Shown here one piece after another: positions 12,199-21,964 of a stretch of 64,000 bases of DNA. The stretch comes from Echinometra lucunter (taxonomy: Eukaryota; Echinodermata; Echinoidea; Camarodonta; Echinometridae). The notes under the pieces are model-generated. The model ran no database searches. It was not told the DNA's origin and was given only the letters and a program-made list of their open reading frames with translations. The DNA lies in the NCBI GenBank assembly GCA_029962745.1, contig CM057165.1, positions 2,419,476-2,483,475 of the forward strand, read 5' to 3'. Position 1 is the stretch's first letter; each line of letters begins with the position of its first letter. Made by a program: the position numbers and the translations under genes.

Positions 12199-12378
12199 GT
12201 TTATTCTGCCTAAATTGAAAAATTAATTGACTTGAGCTAGGGTTTATAGGTTTCCTTTAAATAAGTTCATACATCCTCTCAGTGCATCCACTCAACCGTA
12301 GAGGATTTAATGATTCCTTTTCCAAGAGTTGATTGCTTGATAAAGATTTCATATCGGAACGAAAATGAACCACGATTA

Positions 12379-12615
12379 ACGGGACGTGTTGGCTCAATTA
12401 ATAGAGCGTCCGCCTTATGAACGGGAGGTCGTTGGTTCGATCCCCGGCCGAGTCACACTAAAGACTTACGAAAATTGGACCTTCTGCCTTCTAGCCAGGA
12501 GCTCCGTATATAAGAATGGAGAAGGGTAATAATAACATATTATGTTATGCAGCGCCCGCTGGAAGACCAGCTGATAGCTGAAGTGGCTACCCCGGGTAAA
12601 TAAGAGTTATTACTC
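12379..12615 (+). mobile_element. tRNA-derived SINE
   Basis: The head GTGTTGGCTCAATTAATAG (A-box) followed by GGTCGTTGGTTCGATCCC (B-box) is a good pol III split promoter. The body continues through CGCCCGCTGGAAGACCAGC and CTACCCCGGGTAAATAAGAG. No coding capacity. It is a different SINE type from that at 9126. Confidence 0.65.
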
Positions 12616-13141
12616 ACCGACTTGTAAAGAAAATGAAAAAAAAATTCACCTGTATCTGCATGAGAGAACCATGGAAACAGAAGCCATGAAATGCCTATGT
12701 TTTAAGTAGAGAGATATGGGAGGGGTAAAAAGATATTTTTTCCCCCTTTCTCTTACCGAACCGCTACCCCTCTCCCTAATCTCTCTTTCGCAATGATTTC
12801 TTTTGCTGTCTCTCATCCTCACTTCTCTCTCTCTCTCTCTTTCGCTCTCTCCGTTTCTCTATATACCCCATTCTATGAAATAATTTCATACACTGTATAT
12901 CCTTTCTTGAATACCATTCCTTCACAATTTCATTCGTTTTTCTTACCCGGCAGTGGGGCTCATCTTTTATATCTTAACATTTTTTTCATATTTCACTTAG
13001 TCGCAGGGAAATACATTGGCTTTGAATTTCTGCTGTTGCAGTTTTTGGTTTTAGATTTTGGCCTAATAGTTTCTGTCAAGAGACATACAGATAAGACAAT
13101 GGATTTATAATTCATGTATAAGGCTGTTTTTGTCATTCTAA

Positions 13142-14035
13142 AGCCCAGCGCCCCCGGGGGGGGGGGTCACTTCCATTGAAGAGTGGACAGCATCCGCGAG
13201 AAAAAAAACGCGAAAAAAGGGTATTTTTTTCAGGGGTACGCGCGGAACGCGCGGAACGCGAATAGAGTGTCAAAAACGCCAAAAAATTGAAGAAAAAAAA
13301 AGCCCCCTAAATCACGATAATCTAAAACGCAAAAAGGGTATGTAATTTGCACCAACTGCGGGACCGACTGTAACAAGACTCGTGCCACGGAAAATCCTAT
13401 AACGCCTGTGTAAAGCATAATGAGACAGTGAATTATCTCGAGATAAAAACGGCTCCAAACTTTCAATGGACCCCACTATCACTCTCAAGGTATGAAAATA
13501 TGAAATTCCTCGTTTAGGGTATAGGGTGTGCAAATCTGGGACATCTGCACAAAATCCGTTTTTAGGGTGTCCTAGCGGCCTGCCCTTGAATCCTCGTTTA
13601 GGGTGCTTTTTGAAGGACGATTCTCGCGGATGCTGTCCACTCTTCAATGGAAGTGACCCCCCCCCCCCCCCCCCCGGGCCCAGTGCACACCTTACGATCC
13701 GACTGGCTCACGACTGGTCCACGACTGGGTGAGAGGAGGTGAGTCGTGGGGCAGTCGTAAGCCTCGACACCGCACACCTTGCGATTCCAGACCCATCCGA
13801 CTACTCTGACGTCATATCAATACTGCTGTCTGATTGGCTGGAAGATGGATTGAGCCTGCGATCTCTTGCGATCCAGTCGTGAAGATTCGGCATGTCAAAT
13901 CCTTCCGACTGCCCTTCCGACTGGCCTCTGACTGGTCTACGACTCACGACTGACCAGAGCTGTGACGTCACATCTCCTCTCACTCAGTCATGGACCAGGC
14001 GTGAGCCAGTCGGATCGTAAGTTGTGCGCTGGGCT
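13142..14035. mobile_element. Harbinger-like MITE (TAA target site) interrupted by another element
   Basis: Ends are AGCCCAGCGC... and ...GCGCTGGGCT, flanked by TAA on both sides (13139-13141 and 14036-14038). A 3-bp TWA duplication is typical of PIF/Harbinger. The inverted repeats are long: CTTACGATCCGACTGGCTCACG at 13691 is answered by its complement at 13999-14022. The left terminus is separated from the rest by the insertion at 13152-13677. No transposase is encoded. Confidence 0.7.
13152..13677. mobile_element. TIR element nested in the Harbinger-like MITE
   Basis: Inverted termini include GGTCACTTCCATTGAAGAG at 13165 and the complement CTCTTCAATGGAAGTGACC at 13640, extending through TGGACAGCATCCGCGAG and outward into G/C runs. 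It is flanked by GCCCAGCGC (13143-13151) and GCCCAGTGC (13678-13686), an 8-9 bp target duplication with one mismatch. That places its insertion after the outer MITE. The size suggests hAT-like, but this is not proven. Confidence 0.65.
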
Positions 14036-15749
14036 TAAACATACACATTTTACACATCACAAGGTACACATAACTTTACTTTATGTGCTTTATGTTTGAA
14101 AAATAGTACAAATTATTAATTATTCATATCCAACAAGTAATAATAAAGTTCAATGAAATAAAACAGAACACATGTATAAACTAAAAGAGAAAAAAAAAAC
14201 AGATCAGAACAAAAAATCGGCATGATTTTTTTTTTCATTAATACGCCATCTGGTAACTTTACTAGGTTTACAGTAATCGTTATCTTAGCATGGTTACTCT
14301 TTTAAACGTCAAACGATTAAAACCAAGCACATGTTCGTAACTGGAAAAATCATAGAGCCCTAATCTCAATTGCTAGGCAGTGTGTACAAAAGAATCGGGC
14401 AATATCTTGAAAGGCCAACCTGTTACTAACTTTAATTAAAACCTAGTGATTTGACTGACTGCAATGGCGTATCTAGGGAAAACGGCCCCTGGGGCAAGCT
14501 CTGGAACTGCGCCGCTTCCAACTTTTGATACCAGTAAAAGGGGGGTGGGGGCTATTTACCAACATATCAAATGTACTCACTTTTGTGTTCGACATCAACT
14601 GCACATTTTAGACAGGGTATGAAATAACGGGATTTTTTTTTTTAACTTACTCGTTACTTGTTCAGCTCAGTCAATTTAGATTATTCCATTTTTAGCAAAG
14701 TTAAACTACATCATACAAAAGTTACTTGCCACTTGTTTATTCGACCAAGAAATAAAAGCGCACCCGAATGGCATGAAAACAGGGCTGTTGCTTTAAACTT
14801 TCGTACGCATCTGTCATGTCTGTACTCAACATTGTAATAATTAAAAACAGTATGAAGGTAGAAATATCAAGGCGACAGATATGCAAGGCAGAAATAGCAC
14901 AGAACTCAAGTACTTCCATAGAACAGTGCATTGCACCGAAGTTATCTGCATAAACAGAACATACTATATATTTTTAAAAAGTTTCTCATGATCGCTATCA
15001 CCAAATCTGTCAGATTTCGCTAAGGCAGTATTAGAGAAGAGAGAACTGCATATAGATGAATCGGGTTTCAAAACACTGTAAATCATGTCAGCCATAACTG
15101 GGGGGGGGGGGCTCTTCCAAAGAAGAACAAGAACTGATTCAATTGGTTGTGCAAGGAGCCAGGTGCGTTGCTGTGTCAGTGCATAAATTATCTTTTGTTT
15201 GGCATACTTGAAGCCCCCCCCCCCCCCCCCCCAGTTAGAAATTACCATAAAAACAGCACCCAAACCGAATTGGCCTATATGTCAGCCCACACCGCCTTCA
15301 CATTAGTTTTTCAATGAAAATAAGAGTATCAACATTTTAACAATTCAAATAATAGCATGTAGTTAAAATAAGAGAAAGGTGATTAAGACTTTGTTAGAGG
15401 AATTTTTTTAAAAACACAAGAAGAGAAGAGAGGATTGTTGATGATGAAGAATACGAGAGGAAAGGCTAGGAGCTTGGGGTAAAAACGGAAGGAAGACGAC
15501 CTGTTACTTAATTTTCGTGTCGCCAAATGAAGTGTACTGCCAGAATTTTACATTCGAAAGATCAGTATAGCTAGGAATATGACAATAAATGCACCCTGAA
15601 CTCATTTTTATGATTTAAAAAAAATGAGAAATTGGACGGAAACCTATTGGTAATGAATAATTACGTAAAATCTTGACATTATGTCCCACAGTGATGTCGG
15701 ACCTACGTTTAGTGCCACTTTACACGTGGCCATATACCTTCAGGCCTAT
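14036..15749. other. Non-coding interval downstream of the DD-TIR gene
   Basis: No gene seen. A short foldback with G-run and C-run ends (TAACTGGGGG at 15096 and CCCCCAGTTA at 15228) marks a ~140-bp MITE-like element at 15095-15237. The remainder is AT-rich and includes the presumed 3' UTR of the minus-strand DD-TIR gene. Confidence 0.5.
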
Positions 15750-16240
15750 TCATTTGGCAGAATAAGCCTTCTCACGTTTTTCTCTTTCAAATTTGCTGAG
15801 ATCCCTTTCGAGCCGTTCTTTCAAATCTTCATCATCAATACAGGCAAACCTTAACGACTTAAACTTGAGCGGCATTTCTTCACTTTCCAAGTCGCAGCAT
15901 ATTATAGGGATAATCTTATCAAAGGGAGGTTTAAATTTATTTTGAAACGCCATTTCAATTGTCATATATCGCTCACTCTTCGTCTGTTTCCAATCTTTTT
16001 CACAAACCAATACTACCATGTACGTGCTTGATGTGAGGGCACGCTCAATACTATCAATAACTCCCATACCGAGCTTGAAAGATTTCTCAGTGAATACCTT
16101 CCAGTCATTCTCTCGTGCTATTTCTAATATCTTATCTTCGTCCGCTGGTATACCACTGGAGAGCAGATAAACATCGAAAAACTCCCCTCCTCCGTAGGCA
16201 CCTTCCTTTTTGCTCTTCCTTCCTGCTCTGGGTTTTGCCT
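15750..16240 (-). CDS. MyD88-like adaptor, exon 3: TIR domain and stop
   Basis: Terminal coding exon (162 codons plus a split codon). The acceptor is TTTGTTTCATACAG just before 16240. After a basic, glycine-rich linker the TIR domain starts with FFDVYLLSS (box 1). It continues through a BB-loop region (EKSFKLGMGVIDSIERAL), the strand YMVVLVCEKDW and the helix SERYMTIEMAF, whose Glu aligns with the WCxxE position of TIR folds, then KIIPII and a charged C-terminus. TIR domains mediate homotypic assembly in Toll/IL-1 receptor signalling. Reading upstream of 16240 gives a hydrophobic leader, but that is intron. Joined to the exons at 18539-18846 and 27458-27537 the protein is 292 residues, close to MyD88. 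A TIR-only protein is the alternative if the join is wrong. Confidence 0.85.
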
Positions 16241-16567
16241 CTGTATGAAACAAAGCCAATATGAACGACAATAAAGGGAAAGCTTGCAAATATAACATTA
16301 TGAATAGCATTTATCAAGAGTAATGAGTTTATGTTGAATAATACACTCCAGGGACTGGAAAAATGGTGCTAATTAAAACCTTTTCTTGTCCCCCAATTAG
16401 TGGAACCTTTAAAGGTTCTTCAAAGGACCATTATTAGCCTTCAAATTCTCTAAATGGTTCTAACATGTCTAAAGGGTTCTTTAAAGAACCGTTAATGCTT
16501 GTAAAAGGACCCTTTTGGAGTTCTTGAAAATATGAAGAATCATTTATAGAAACACCTTTTCCGGATG

Positions 16568-16972
16568 GTAAATGAAGAAGCTTTATGGGAGAATTTTATA
16601 ATTTGTAAACAAATTTTCGGCATTACTCCCAGTGTTAAAGATCGTATGTTCGATCTGTAATAAAAATCACAAGTCAGAAAAAAATTGGAACCAGCGGGAT
16701 TCGAACCTGCCATCTACTGCTTTCCGGGCAGCGACTTAACCACCAGGCTATTCTGGTTCACGGCTGAGTCACGATGAACTGGAGTCAAATACCCAAGATC
16801 CTCTTCTTCTTTCTGACTCATTAATACGCAACGGTCCGCCGTGGACAATAGATAGTAAATGAAGAAGCTTTATGGGAGAATTTTATAATTTGTAAACAAA
16901 TTTTCGGCATTACTCCCAGTGTTAAAGATCGTATGTTCGATCTGTAATAAAAATCACAAGTCAGAAAAAAAA
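16568..16972. mobile_element. 405-bp retroposed element with direct-repeat ends and tRNA-like core
   Basis: Two nearly identical ~117-bp direct units (16568-16684 and 16855-16972, both starting GTAAATGAAGAAGC and ending GTCAGAAAAAAA) flank a 170-bp core. The whole insert sits between two copies of TTTCCGGATG (16558-16567 and 16973-16982), a 10-bp target duplication. The core carries a tRNA-like sequence on the minus strand. It could be a dimeric SINE or a TRIM-like miniature retroelement; the ends lack TG...CA. Confidence 0.6.
16688..16759 (-). repeat. tRNA-like sequence, probably a SINE head or tRNA pseudogene
   Basis: On the minus strand 72 nt fold as a tRNA. Acceptor arms are GAACCAG/CTGGTTC, the A-box is TAGCCTGGTGG, the anticodon stem is GCTGC/GCAGT with loop CCGGAAA, and the B-box is GGTTCGAATCC. 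A T-run (pol III terminator) follows. The anticodon would be GGA, but position 33 is C instead of the invariant U, and there is no long variable arm as tRNA-Ser requires. A functional tRNA gene is therefore unlikely. Confidence 0.55.
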
Positions 16973-17078
16973 TTTCCGGATGTTCTGATATGGGAAGAAG
17001 AAAAGGTTCTAAATGGAACATTTTGCTGAGAGCGCAAACTGACAAAAGAAAATATCAAATAATATTAAACCATGTGTA

Positions 17079-17775
17079 TATTCGTAGAAAGGGTTTACGG
17101 TTCACCATGTGGTAAGTCCTGAGGGACTATAGATAAAGTGGATAGAGATGGAGGTGAAATAGAGAGGCGAGAAAGTAGGAAAATTGGAGGGCAGAGTATC
17201 TTTCGAAATCTGGGTGAAGTCCTAAAAAGGACTGTAAACCAGAAGAGATAATAATATACAGTTCTTGTATAGCGCATATCACATTATGATATAACGTCTC
17301 TATGCGCTTCCAAAGGACTTGGATATTATTACCCTGGCTTTAGCCCGGCAGCCGCCAGCGCGCAAGCATTTCAAGGAATGAATTCCTGCCAGGTACCCAT
17401 TCACCTCACCTGGGTTGAGTGCAGCACGATGTGGATGAATTTCTTGCTGAAGGAAATTAACGCCATGGCTGGGATTCGAACCCACGACCCTCTGATTGAA
17501 AGACGAGAGTCAGAACCACCAGACCACGACGATGAGAGTTGGTGAAGAGATGAGTAGGCTTGAGTCGGCGAGAGGTGAGAAGACTCATCTCTTCACCAAC
17601 TCTCATCTCTTCTGGTTTACAGTCCTTTTTAGGACTTCACCCAGATTTCGAAAGATACTCTGCCCTCCAATTTTCCTACTTTCTCGCCTCTCTATTTCAC
17701 CTCCATCTCTATCCACTTTATCTATAGTCCCTCAGGACTTACCACATGGTGAACCGTAAACCCTTTCTACGAATA
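17079..17775. mobile_element. Long palindromic foldback element interrupted by a SINE
   Basis: The left arm (17079-~17253) and right arm (~17606-17775) are near-identical reverse complements over about 170 bp, both encoding the same spurious 60-residue ORF. An inner hairpin GATGAGAGTTGGTGAAGAG and complement surrounds a ~30-nt loop (17534-17610). A SINE separates the left arm from the hairpin. A 13-bp direct repeat CATGTGTATATTC occurs at 17071-17083 and 17808-17820 and may be the target duplication. It lies in an intron of the DD-TIR gene. Confidence 0.7.
17254..17533 (-). mobile_element. tRNA-derived SINE inside the foldback element
   Basis: On the minus strand the head reads GTCGTGGTCTGGTGGTTC (A-box) and GTGGGTTCGAATCCCAGCC (B-box), near 17530-17460. 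The body runs through the CTGGCGGCTGCCGGGCTAAA region. The 3' tail ATATGCGCTATACAAGAAC then TATTATTA matches the start of the tandem duplication at 24531, so it is a repeated family. Confidence 0.7.
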
Positions 17776-18538
17776 CCCGTACCACCATGCAAACCTTCAA
17801 ACATCATCATGTGTATATTCTATTGGATCCAGCACTTTGCTCTCTCTCAGTTCCATACGATTGGACTTTTTCTGTAATCATATTAAATTTTGCATATTCA
17901 TATTTCATTTGTCTCTCAATCAGGTGGAGAACGGTTTCCTTATGGCGGGAAGATCATTATAACGGAAGAGTGAAGACATTTATCATTTGTATGCAATAAA
18001 GGAAACAGAACACTCAAGTCAAGTAGTAAGACAAGATAAAACCGATCAGAGAAAATATGAACGAAATCTGGACACATAAGAATCACCTATATGAAATTTT
18101 CTCTGTTGACACTATACCATTATGACAGCTATTAGTGATATGATTTGTGGACAGTTTTCAATCTGTTTTGTACACAGAATTTCACATGTTTTTTATCATG
18201 TATATTTCTTGAAGAAAACATGTTTTCGTTGTCTTAATCCACATATGTTGTGGAGAAAACACTCCTATATCTTGAGTTTGAGTGAAGAATATGTAAAAAT
18301 CTCAAGCAAAATGAAAGTGTTTACTAATGGGAGTATAAAACATATTGGGAGTTGTCAAAAAAATGATCAATGAATCATGCAAAAGTGAGTGCACTAAAAT
18401 TGATCGGTATCAAAGAAGCAGTTGAATATGTCAGTATATGTCACTATTATGTACGATATTTAATTTCTATTTTCTGGATGATGCATTTTGGGGATCTGAA
18501 TTCAAAGGACCCAATTTCTTTCTTTTTTAATCGTGTAC

Positions 18539-18846
18539 CTGCAAATAGCCCTGAAACCCGGTTGAAAAGTTCGGCCTTCTTCAGAGAGCATTTAAGATGG
18601 TAGAGGAATTGTTCCCTCGACTGAGTCCCTCGGCAAGTTTTCAGCATCCCATGTGTCCCTCTGGACTCGAGACCGTCGCTATTTTCAGCCTTTGCCTTGA
18701 GAATGTCTGACTGGGACACTTTCAAGGCACGCCCGAGCGCTTCCACGTCCTCCTCCAATGTTATTTGATCAGCAACTTTGGCCAAGATATCGTCTGCAGA
18801 CCCCCGGATATCCTTTCCATTCGAATCGATTTTCAGTTTCTCAAAG
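18539..18846 (-). CDS. MyD88-like adaptor, exon 2: death domain
   Basis: A 308-nt internal exon (acceptor TTTTTTTCTTATAG, donor GCAG|GTACAC). It starts with the last base of a split codon and ends with the first base of another, matching the TIR exon exactly. The translation contains DILAKVADQITLEEDVEALG, then RALKVSQSDILKAKAENSDG and later QFLYHLKCSLKKAELFNRV. This is the helix pattern of a death domain (residues ~46-125 of the joined protein). In MyD88 this domain recruits IRAK kinases into the Myddosome; that role here is inferred from architecture. The exon ends before a poly-A-rich intron start. Confidence 0.8.
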
Positions 18847-18867
18847 CTATAAGAAAAAAAAGGTTCG

Positions 18868-19066
18868 GTGTAAAAATGTCAGAGGTAAAAATGTCAGAGG
18901 TAAAAATGTCAGAGGTAAAAATGTCAGAGGTAAAAATTTCAGAAGTAAAAATGTTAGAGGTAAAAATGTCAGAGGTAAAAATGTCGGAGGTAAAAATATC
19001 AGAGGTAAAAATATCAGAGGTAAAAATGTCAGAGGTAAAAAAGCCAGAGGAAAAATGTCAGCTCTG
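18868..19066. repeat. 15-bp minisatellite, locus 2
   Basis: About 13 tandem units of GTAAAAATGTCAGAG, more homogeneous than locus 1, lying 20 bp upstream (minus-strand sense) of the death-domain exon acceptor. The array begins after GGTTCGGTGTAAAAA. The similar phrase GGTTCGATGTAAAAA occurs in reverse at the end of locus 1, so the arrays share a border. Confidence 0.9.
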
Positions 19067-19081
19067 GAAATGCTGAAGTGA

Positions 19082-19807
19082 ACATGTTACAGTACAGGTA
19101 GCCCCCCCCCCCCCCCCTACGAATATTGAATTAGAAAAGCTTTGGCTGCTTCACATGCACTGTGAAACATAATTGAGACAATTTAATAAGTAAATTGCGC
19201 CTTCTGCGTAAGAAATGTCACGGGGGATTATGTCCATTTTTTTTTTTTTTAGATTAATGGGAAATAAGTTCTTAATGAAATTACAGAGAGGAAAGAAAAT
19301 ATCCACGTTTGATGTTTTGCATATGCTGACACAATTAACTAAGTAAGTACAGGTAATTCTTTTGAAAAGATGTAAATTCCGCAGCGTATCGGATGAGCGA
19401 CTATACAAAGATCGAATTAGTTCCATTCGCTTGCTTCCTATTCCACGTATTAGGAAAATAATATTCAGGCATTGTTCACGTACACCACGCTTTATATACG
19501 AAGAGGAATGTGCACATTTATAATCGTGACTCATGTGAAATGAATGTTGTCAGCTACTATTGTTACCAGTCAAAGTTTTTCCCACTATCGTTTTTACAAT
19601 GTTCATTAACGTACAATTTTTAACTGTACATGTATGCTTAATTTCCCCCCCCCCCCTCACTCATACATGTACTTAGCTTTTTTTCCTACATAGTCAGTAA
19701 TGTAGCAACGATAAAAGATTGAACAAAATAGGCAGATATCTCGCGTGCCCCTTCCTTTCTATAATTCAATATCTGCACCTGTAACATGTTTACTTCAACA
19801 TTTTCTA
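19082..19807. other. Intronic sequence between minisatellites
   Basis: No exon recognised. Poly-C near 19100-19117 and poly-T near 19239-19250. A 127-codon open frame on the minus strand (19151-19534) has no recognisable domain and no splice context. Confidence 0.4.
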
Positions 19808-20072
19808 ATCTGACATACCTCTGACATTTCTACCTCTGACTTTTTACCTCTGTCATATTCAAATCTGAGATTTTTACCTCTTGCATGTTAACCTCTGAAA
19901 GTTTTACCTCTGGCATTTTACCCTGGCATTTTACCTCTGACATTTTTACCTCTGAAAATTTTACGTCTGACATTATTACCTCGACACTTTTACCTCAGAC
20001 ATTATTACCTCTGACATTATTACCTCTGACATTTTTACCTCTGACATTTTTATCTCTGACATTTTTACTTGG
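19808..20072. repeat. 15-bp minisatellite, locus 3 (inverted)
   Basis: About 17 degenerate units of the same 15-bp repeat in the opposite orientation (CTCTGACATTTTTAC). The left half is more diverged than the right. It ends at TTGGCAGCAG, near a poly-A/poly-G stretch. Confidence 0.85.
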
Positions 20073-20584
20073 CAGCAGAAAAAAAAGGGAGGGGGAATCA
20101 AGAAATACAAATTCCTGCATGTCAGTGCAGAGTTCTCCCCCCCCCCCCCCCTCCATTGTTCGTTCATTTTCATTCAGCTTCATGCAAAAGCTTTTTGACC
20201 TTGTGCATCCCATGATCAATCCTGGTTTTTGGTAATTCGTTTTCGAACATTTTCCACTAAATTTCGCAACTGTTCATCATGCGCGTCTAACACAATATTA
20301 ATTTTCATTACAATCAAAATGACCAATATTTTGTGTATTTTTTTTTGGGGGGGGTCATATCTTCCCTTTTCCTTTCTATGACTGCAGATTTGAATCACAT
20401 TAAACGCTAATTCCCCGTACACATGCCGTTTTAACAATGTTTAGATTCTTTTTTGAAAATCTTATTCGTTGAATAAGAAGAAAGTACAAAAAAAAAATGT
20501 TTGAGAAAGTGGGTGCCTTGTACTTCGGCTGAAAGTTATTGGTCATACCTAAATCACGAAGAGAAATGTATTGTACTTGCTTTT

Positions 20585-20709
20585 AACAAAAATATCACAA
20601 TGCTATTCTTTTATCCCAAACGGCGACCATTTTCTTCAAACAAGTTCTGTTTTCATATTGTCAAAACCGGGTTGAACTTGTTTTGCGGCCGTCTGGAATC
20701 TAATGTAGG

Positions 20710-20762
<53 letters not shown>

Positions 20763-20910
20763 CGTCAATTTTAACGTGATCTTTGGCCAGAACTTTATCC
20801 ATCTTCTCTTATCACGTTGGGGTCTCCAACATGGGAAAATTGAACCTTGAAAGATTTTTTTTTTCTTGAAGGATGCAAAATCGGTATGATTAAACAAAAA
20901 AAAAAAAATA
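20585..20910. repeat. Partial duplication, copy 1, with (TA)n expansion
   Basis: This block matches 21285-21700: TTCTTTTATCC, GGCGACCA, TTTCTTCAAACAAGTT, GGGTTGAACTTGTTTTGCGG, then CGCGTCAATTTT and TCTTCTCTTATCACGT in the same order. A (TA)n microsatellite (about 20711-20760) is found only here. It also serves as the empty site for the MITE in copy 2. Confidence 0.75.
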
Positions 20911-21284
20911 AGACTGTGATAAAGACTAATTCTTTGCAGTTAAGCAATAACTTAAATTTAACTACGATGTGATTTAAAAAAATAAAGAAAAAAAAATATT
21001 CCAATTGTTCAATTTTCCCACACTGGTGACCCCGGAGTGAATGCATAGCCGGCGGCTGTGTCTTCAGTTTTTATTTCTTGACAAAGAAATGTCGGATATC
21101 ATTTCTGATGTGTAATAAAACTAATTATGTGCCATTTTTATTGTATATCTATGCATGCAGGTATTCATTGCTGATATTTTTGTTCAATCTTTTGTATTTC
21201 TCCTCTCCACTTGTATTTCATACAACCTCAATTCTTAGGAGGGGGGGGGGATTATCTGTAGTGACCTACTTTTGCTTTTCACGA

Positions 21285-21700
21285 AAATATCTGTTCTTTT
21301 ATCCAATATGGCGACCAGAGCTGCGTTTCACGAAACCGTCATAAGTCTAAGTTCATGGACATCCCATTGAAACGCGTGTTAATTCTACAACACACGTTTC
21401 AATGGGATGTCCAAGAAGTTAGACTTATGACGGTTTCGTGAAACGCAGCCCAGTTTCTTCAAACAAGTTGCGTTTTCATTGTCGAAACTGGGTTGAACTT
21501 GTTTTGCGGCCATACAGAATATTTTCCCTTACGTCATGTATAGGCAAGTAAATGCATGTCACATGTAATATCAACCAGTCATTAATATTTGTACATCGCG
21601 TCAATTTTGATGCAATCTTTGGCATATTGTCTATCTTCTCTTATCACGTCGAACTCACCAGTGCGAGGAAATTAAACCCAGAAAGATTTTTTTTCTCATG
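21285..21700. repeat. Partial duplication, copy 2, carrying a MITE
   Basis: Second copy of the block at 20585-20910, about 0.7 kb downstream. It differs mainly by the foldback element at 21319-21449, inserted within GGCGACCA|TTTTCTTC of copy 1. Confidence 0.75.
21319..21449. mobile_element. Foldback MITE with GCTGCGTTTCACGAAACC ends
   Basis: 131 bp with inverted ends GCTGCGTTTCACGAAACC / GGTTTCGTGAAACGCAGC and inner arms GGACATCCCATTGAAACG, nearly a perfect hairpin. CCAG flanks both sides (21315-21318 and 21450-21453). The paralogous block at 20585 lacks the element, so it is a real insertion. Confidence 0.75.
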
Positions 21701-21964
21701 TCGCCATCAAATCGTAGCCTAAGTTAAATTTCAGTTTAGCTTACGAGGTAGTCTTTATCACAGCCCTATTTTTTTTTTCATTCATACCGATTTTGCATCC
21801 TTCCAAAAAAATGTTCCAAAGTTGAATTTTTCCAGAGAATCATTCCATAAGAAAAATCTTCCCCATGACAACGAAATTGAAAGAATATTTTTTGTAAACA
21901 AATTGCACAAAGGCCCAACTGATCATATTATTTGCTGCGGATCGTCACATATGCTCCCTAACCT

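Larger units (their letters stand above)
16342..17036. repeat. GGTTCTTTAAAGAACC-type repeat, split by an insertion
   Basis: Multiple GGTTCTT/AAGAACC phrases (for example GGAACCTTTAAAGGTTC and GGTTCTTTAAAGAACC) form an internally palindromic element. A relative with the same phrase order lies at 59262-59462, starting from GATTAGAACCTTCTCTTGTCCC-like sequence. This copy is interrupted by the 405-bp insert at 16568-16972. Confidence 0.6.

Noticed and set aside
16241..16310. Hydrophobic N-terminus (MLFIMLYLQAF...) of the TIR ORF as a signal peptide
   Set aside because: It lies upstream of a good splice acceptor, and the downstream frame joins the death-domain exon in phase, so this is intron.
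16688..16759. Functional tRNA-Ser(GGA) gene
   Set aside because: Position 33 is C, there is no long variable arm, and it sits inside a retroposed element.
17095..17759. Two identical 60-codon ORFs as a duplicated small gene
   Set aside because: They are the two arms of the palindrome read outward; there is no start context or domain, and identity extends past the ORF ends.
19151..19534. 127-codon minus-strand ORF as an exon of the DD-TIR gene
   Set aside because: No recognisable domain, no acceptor/donor pair in the right phase, and it contains a poly-Lys run from a T-tract.
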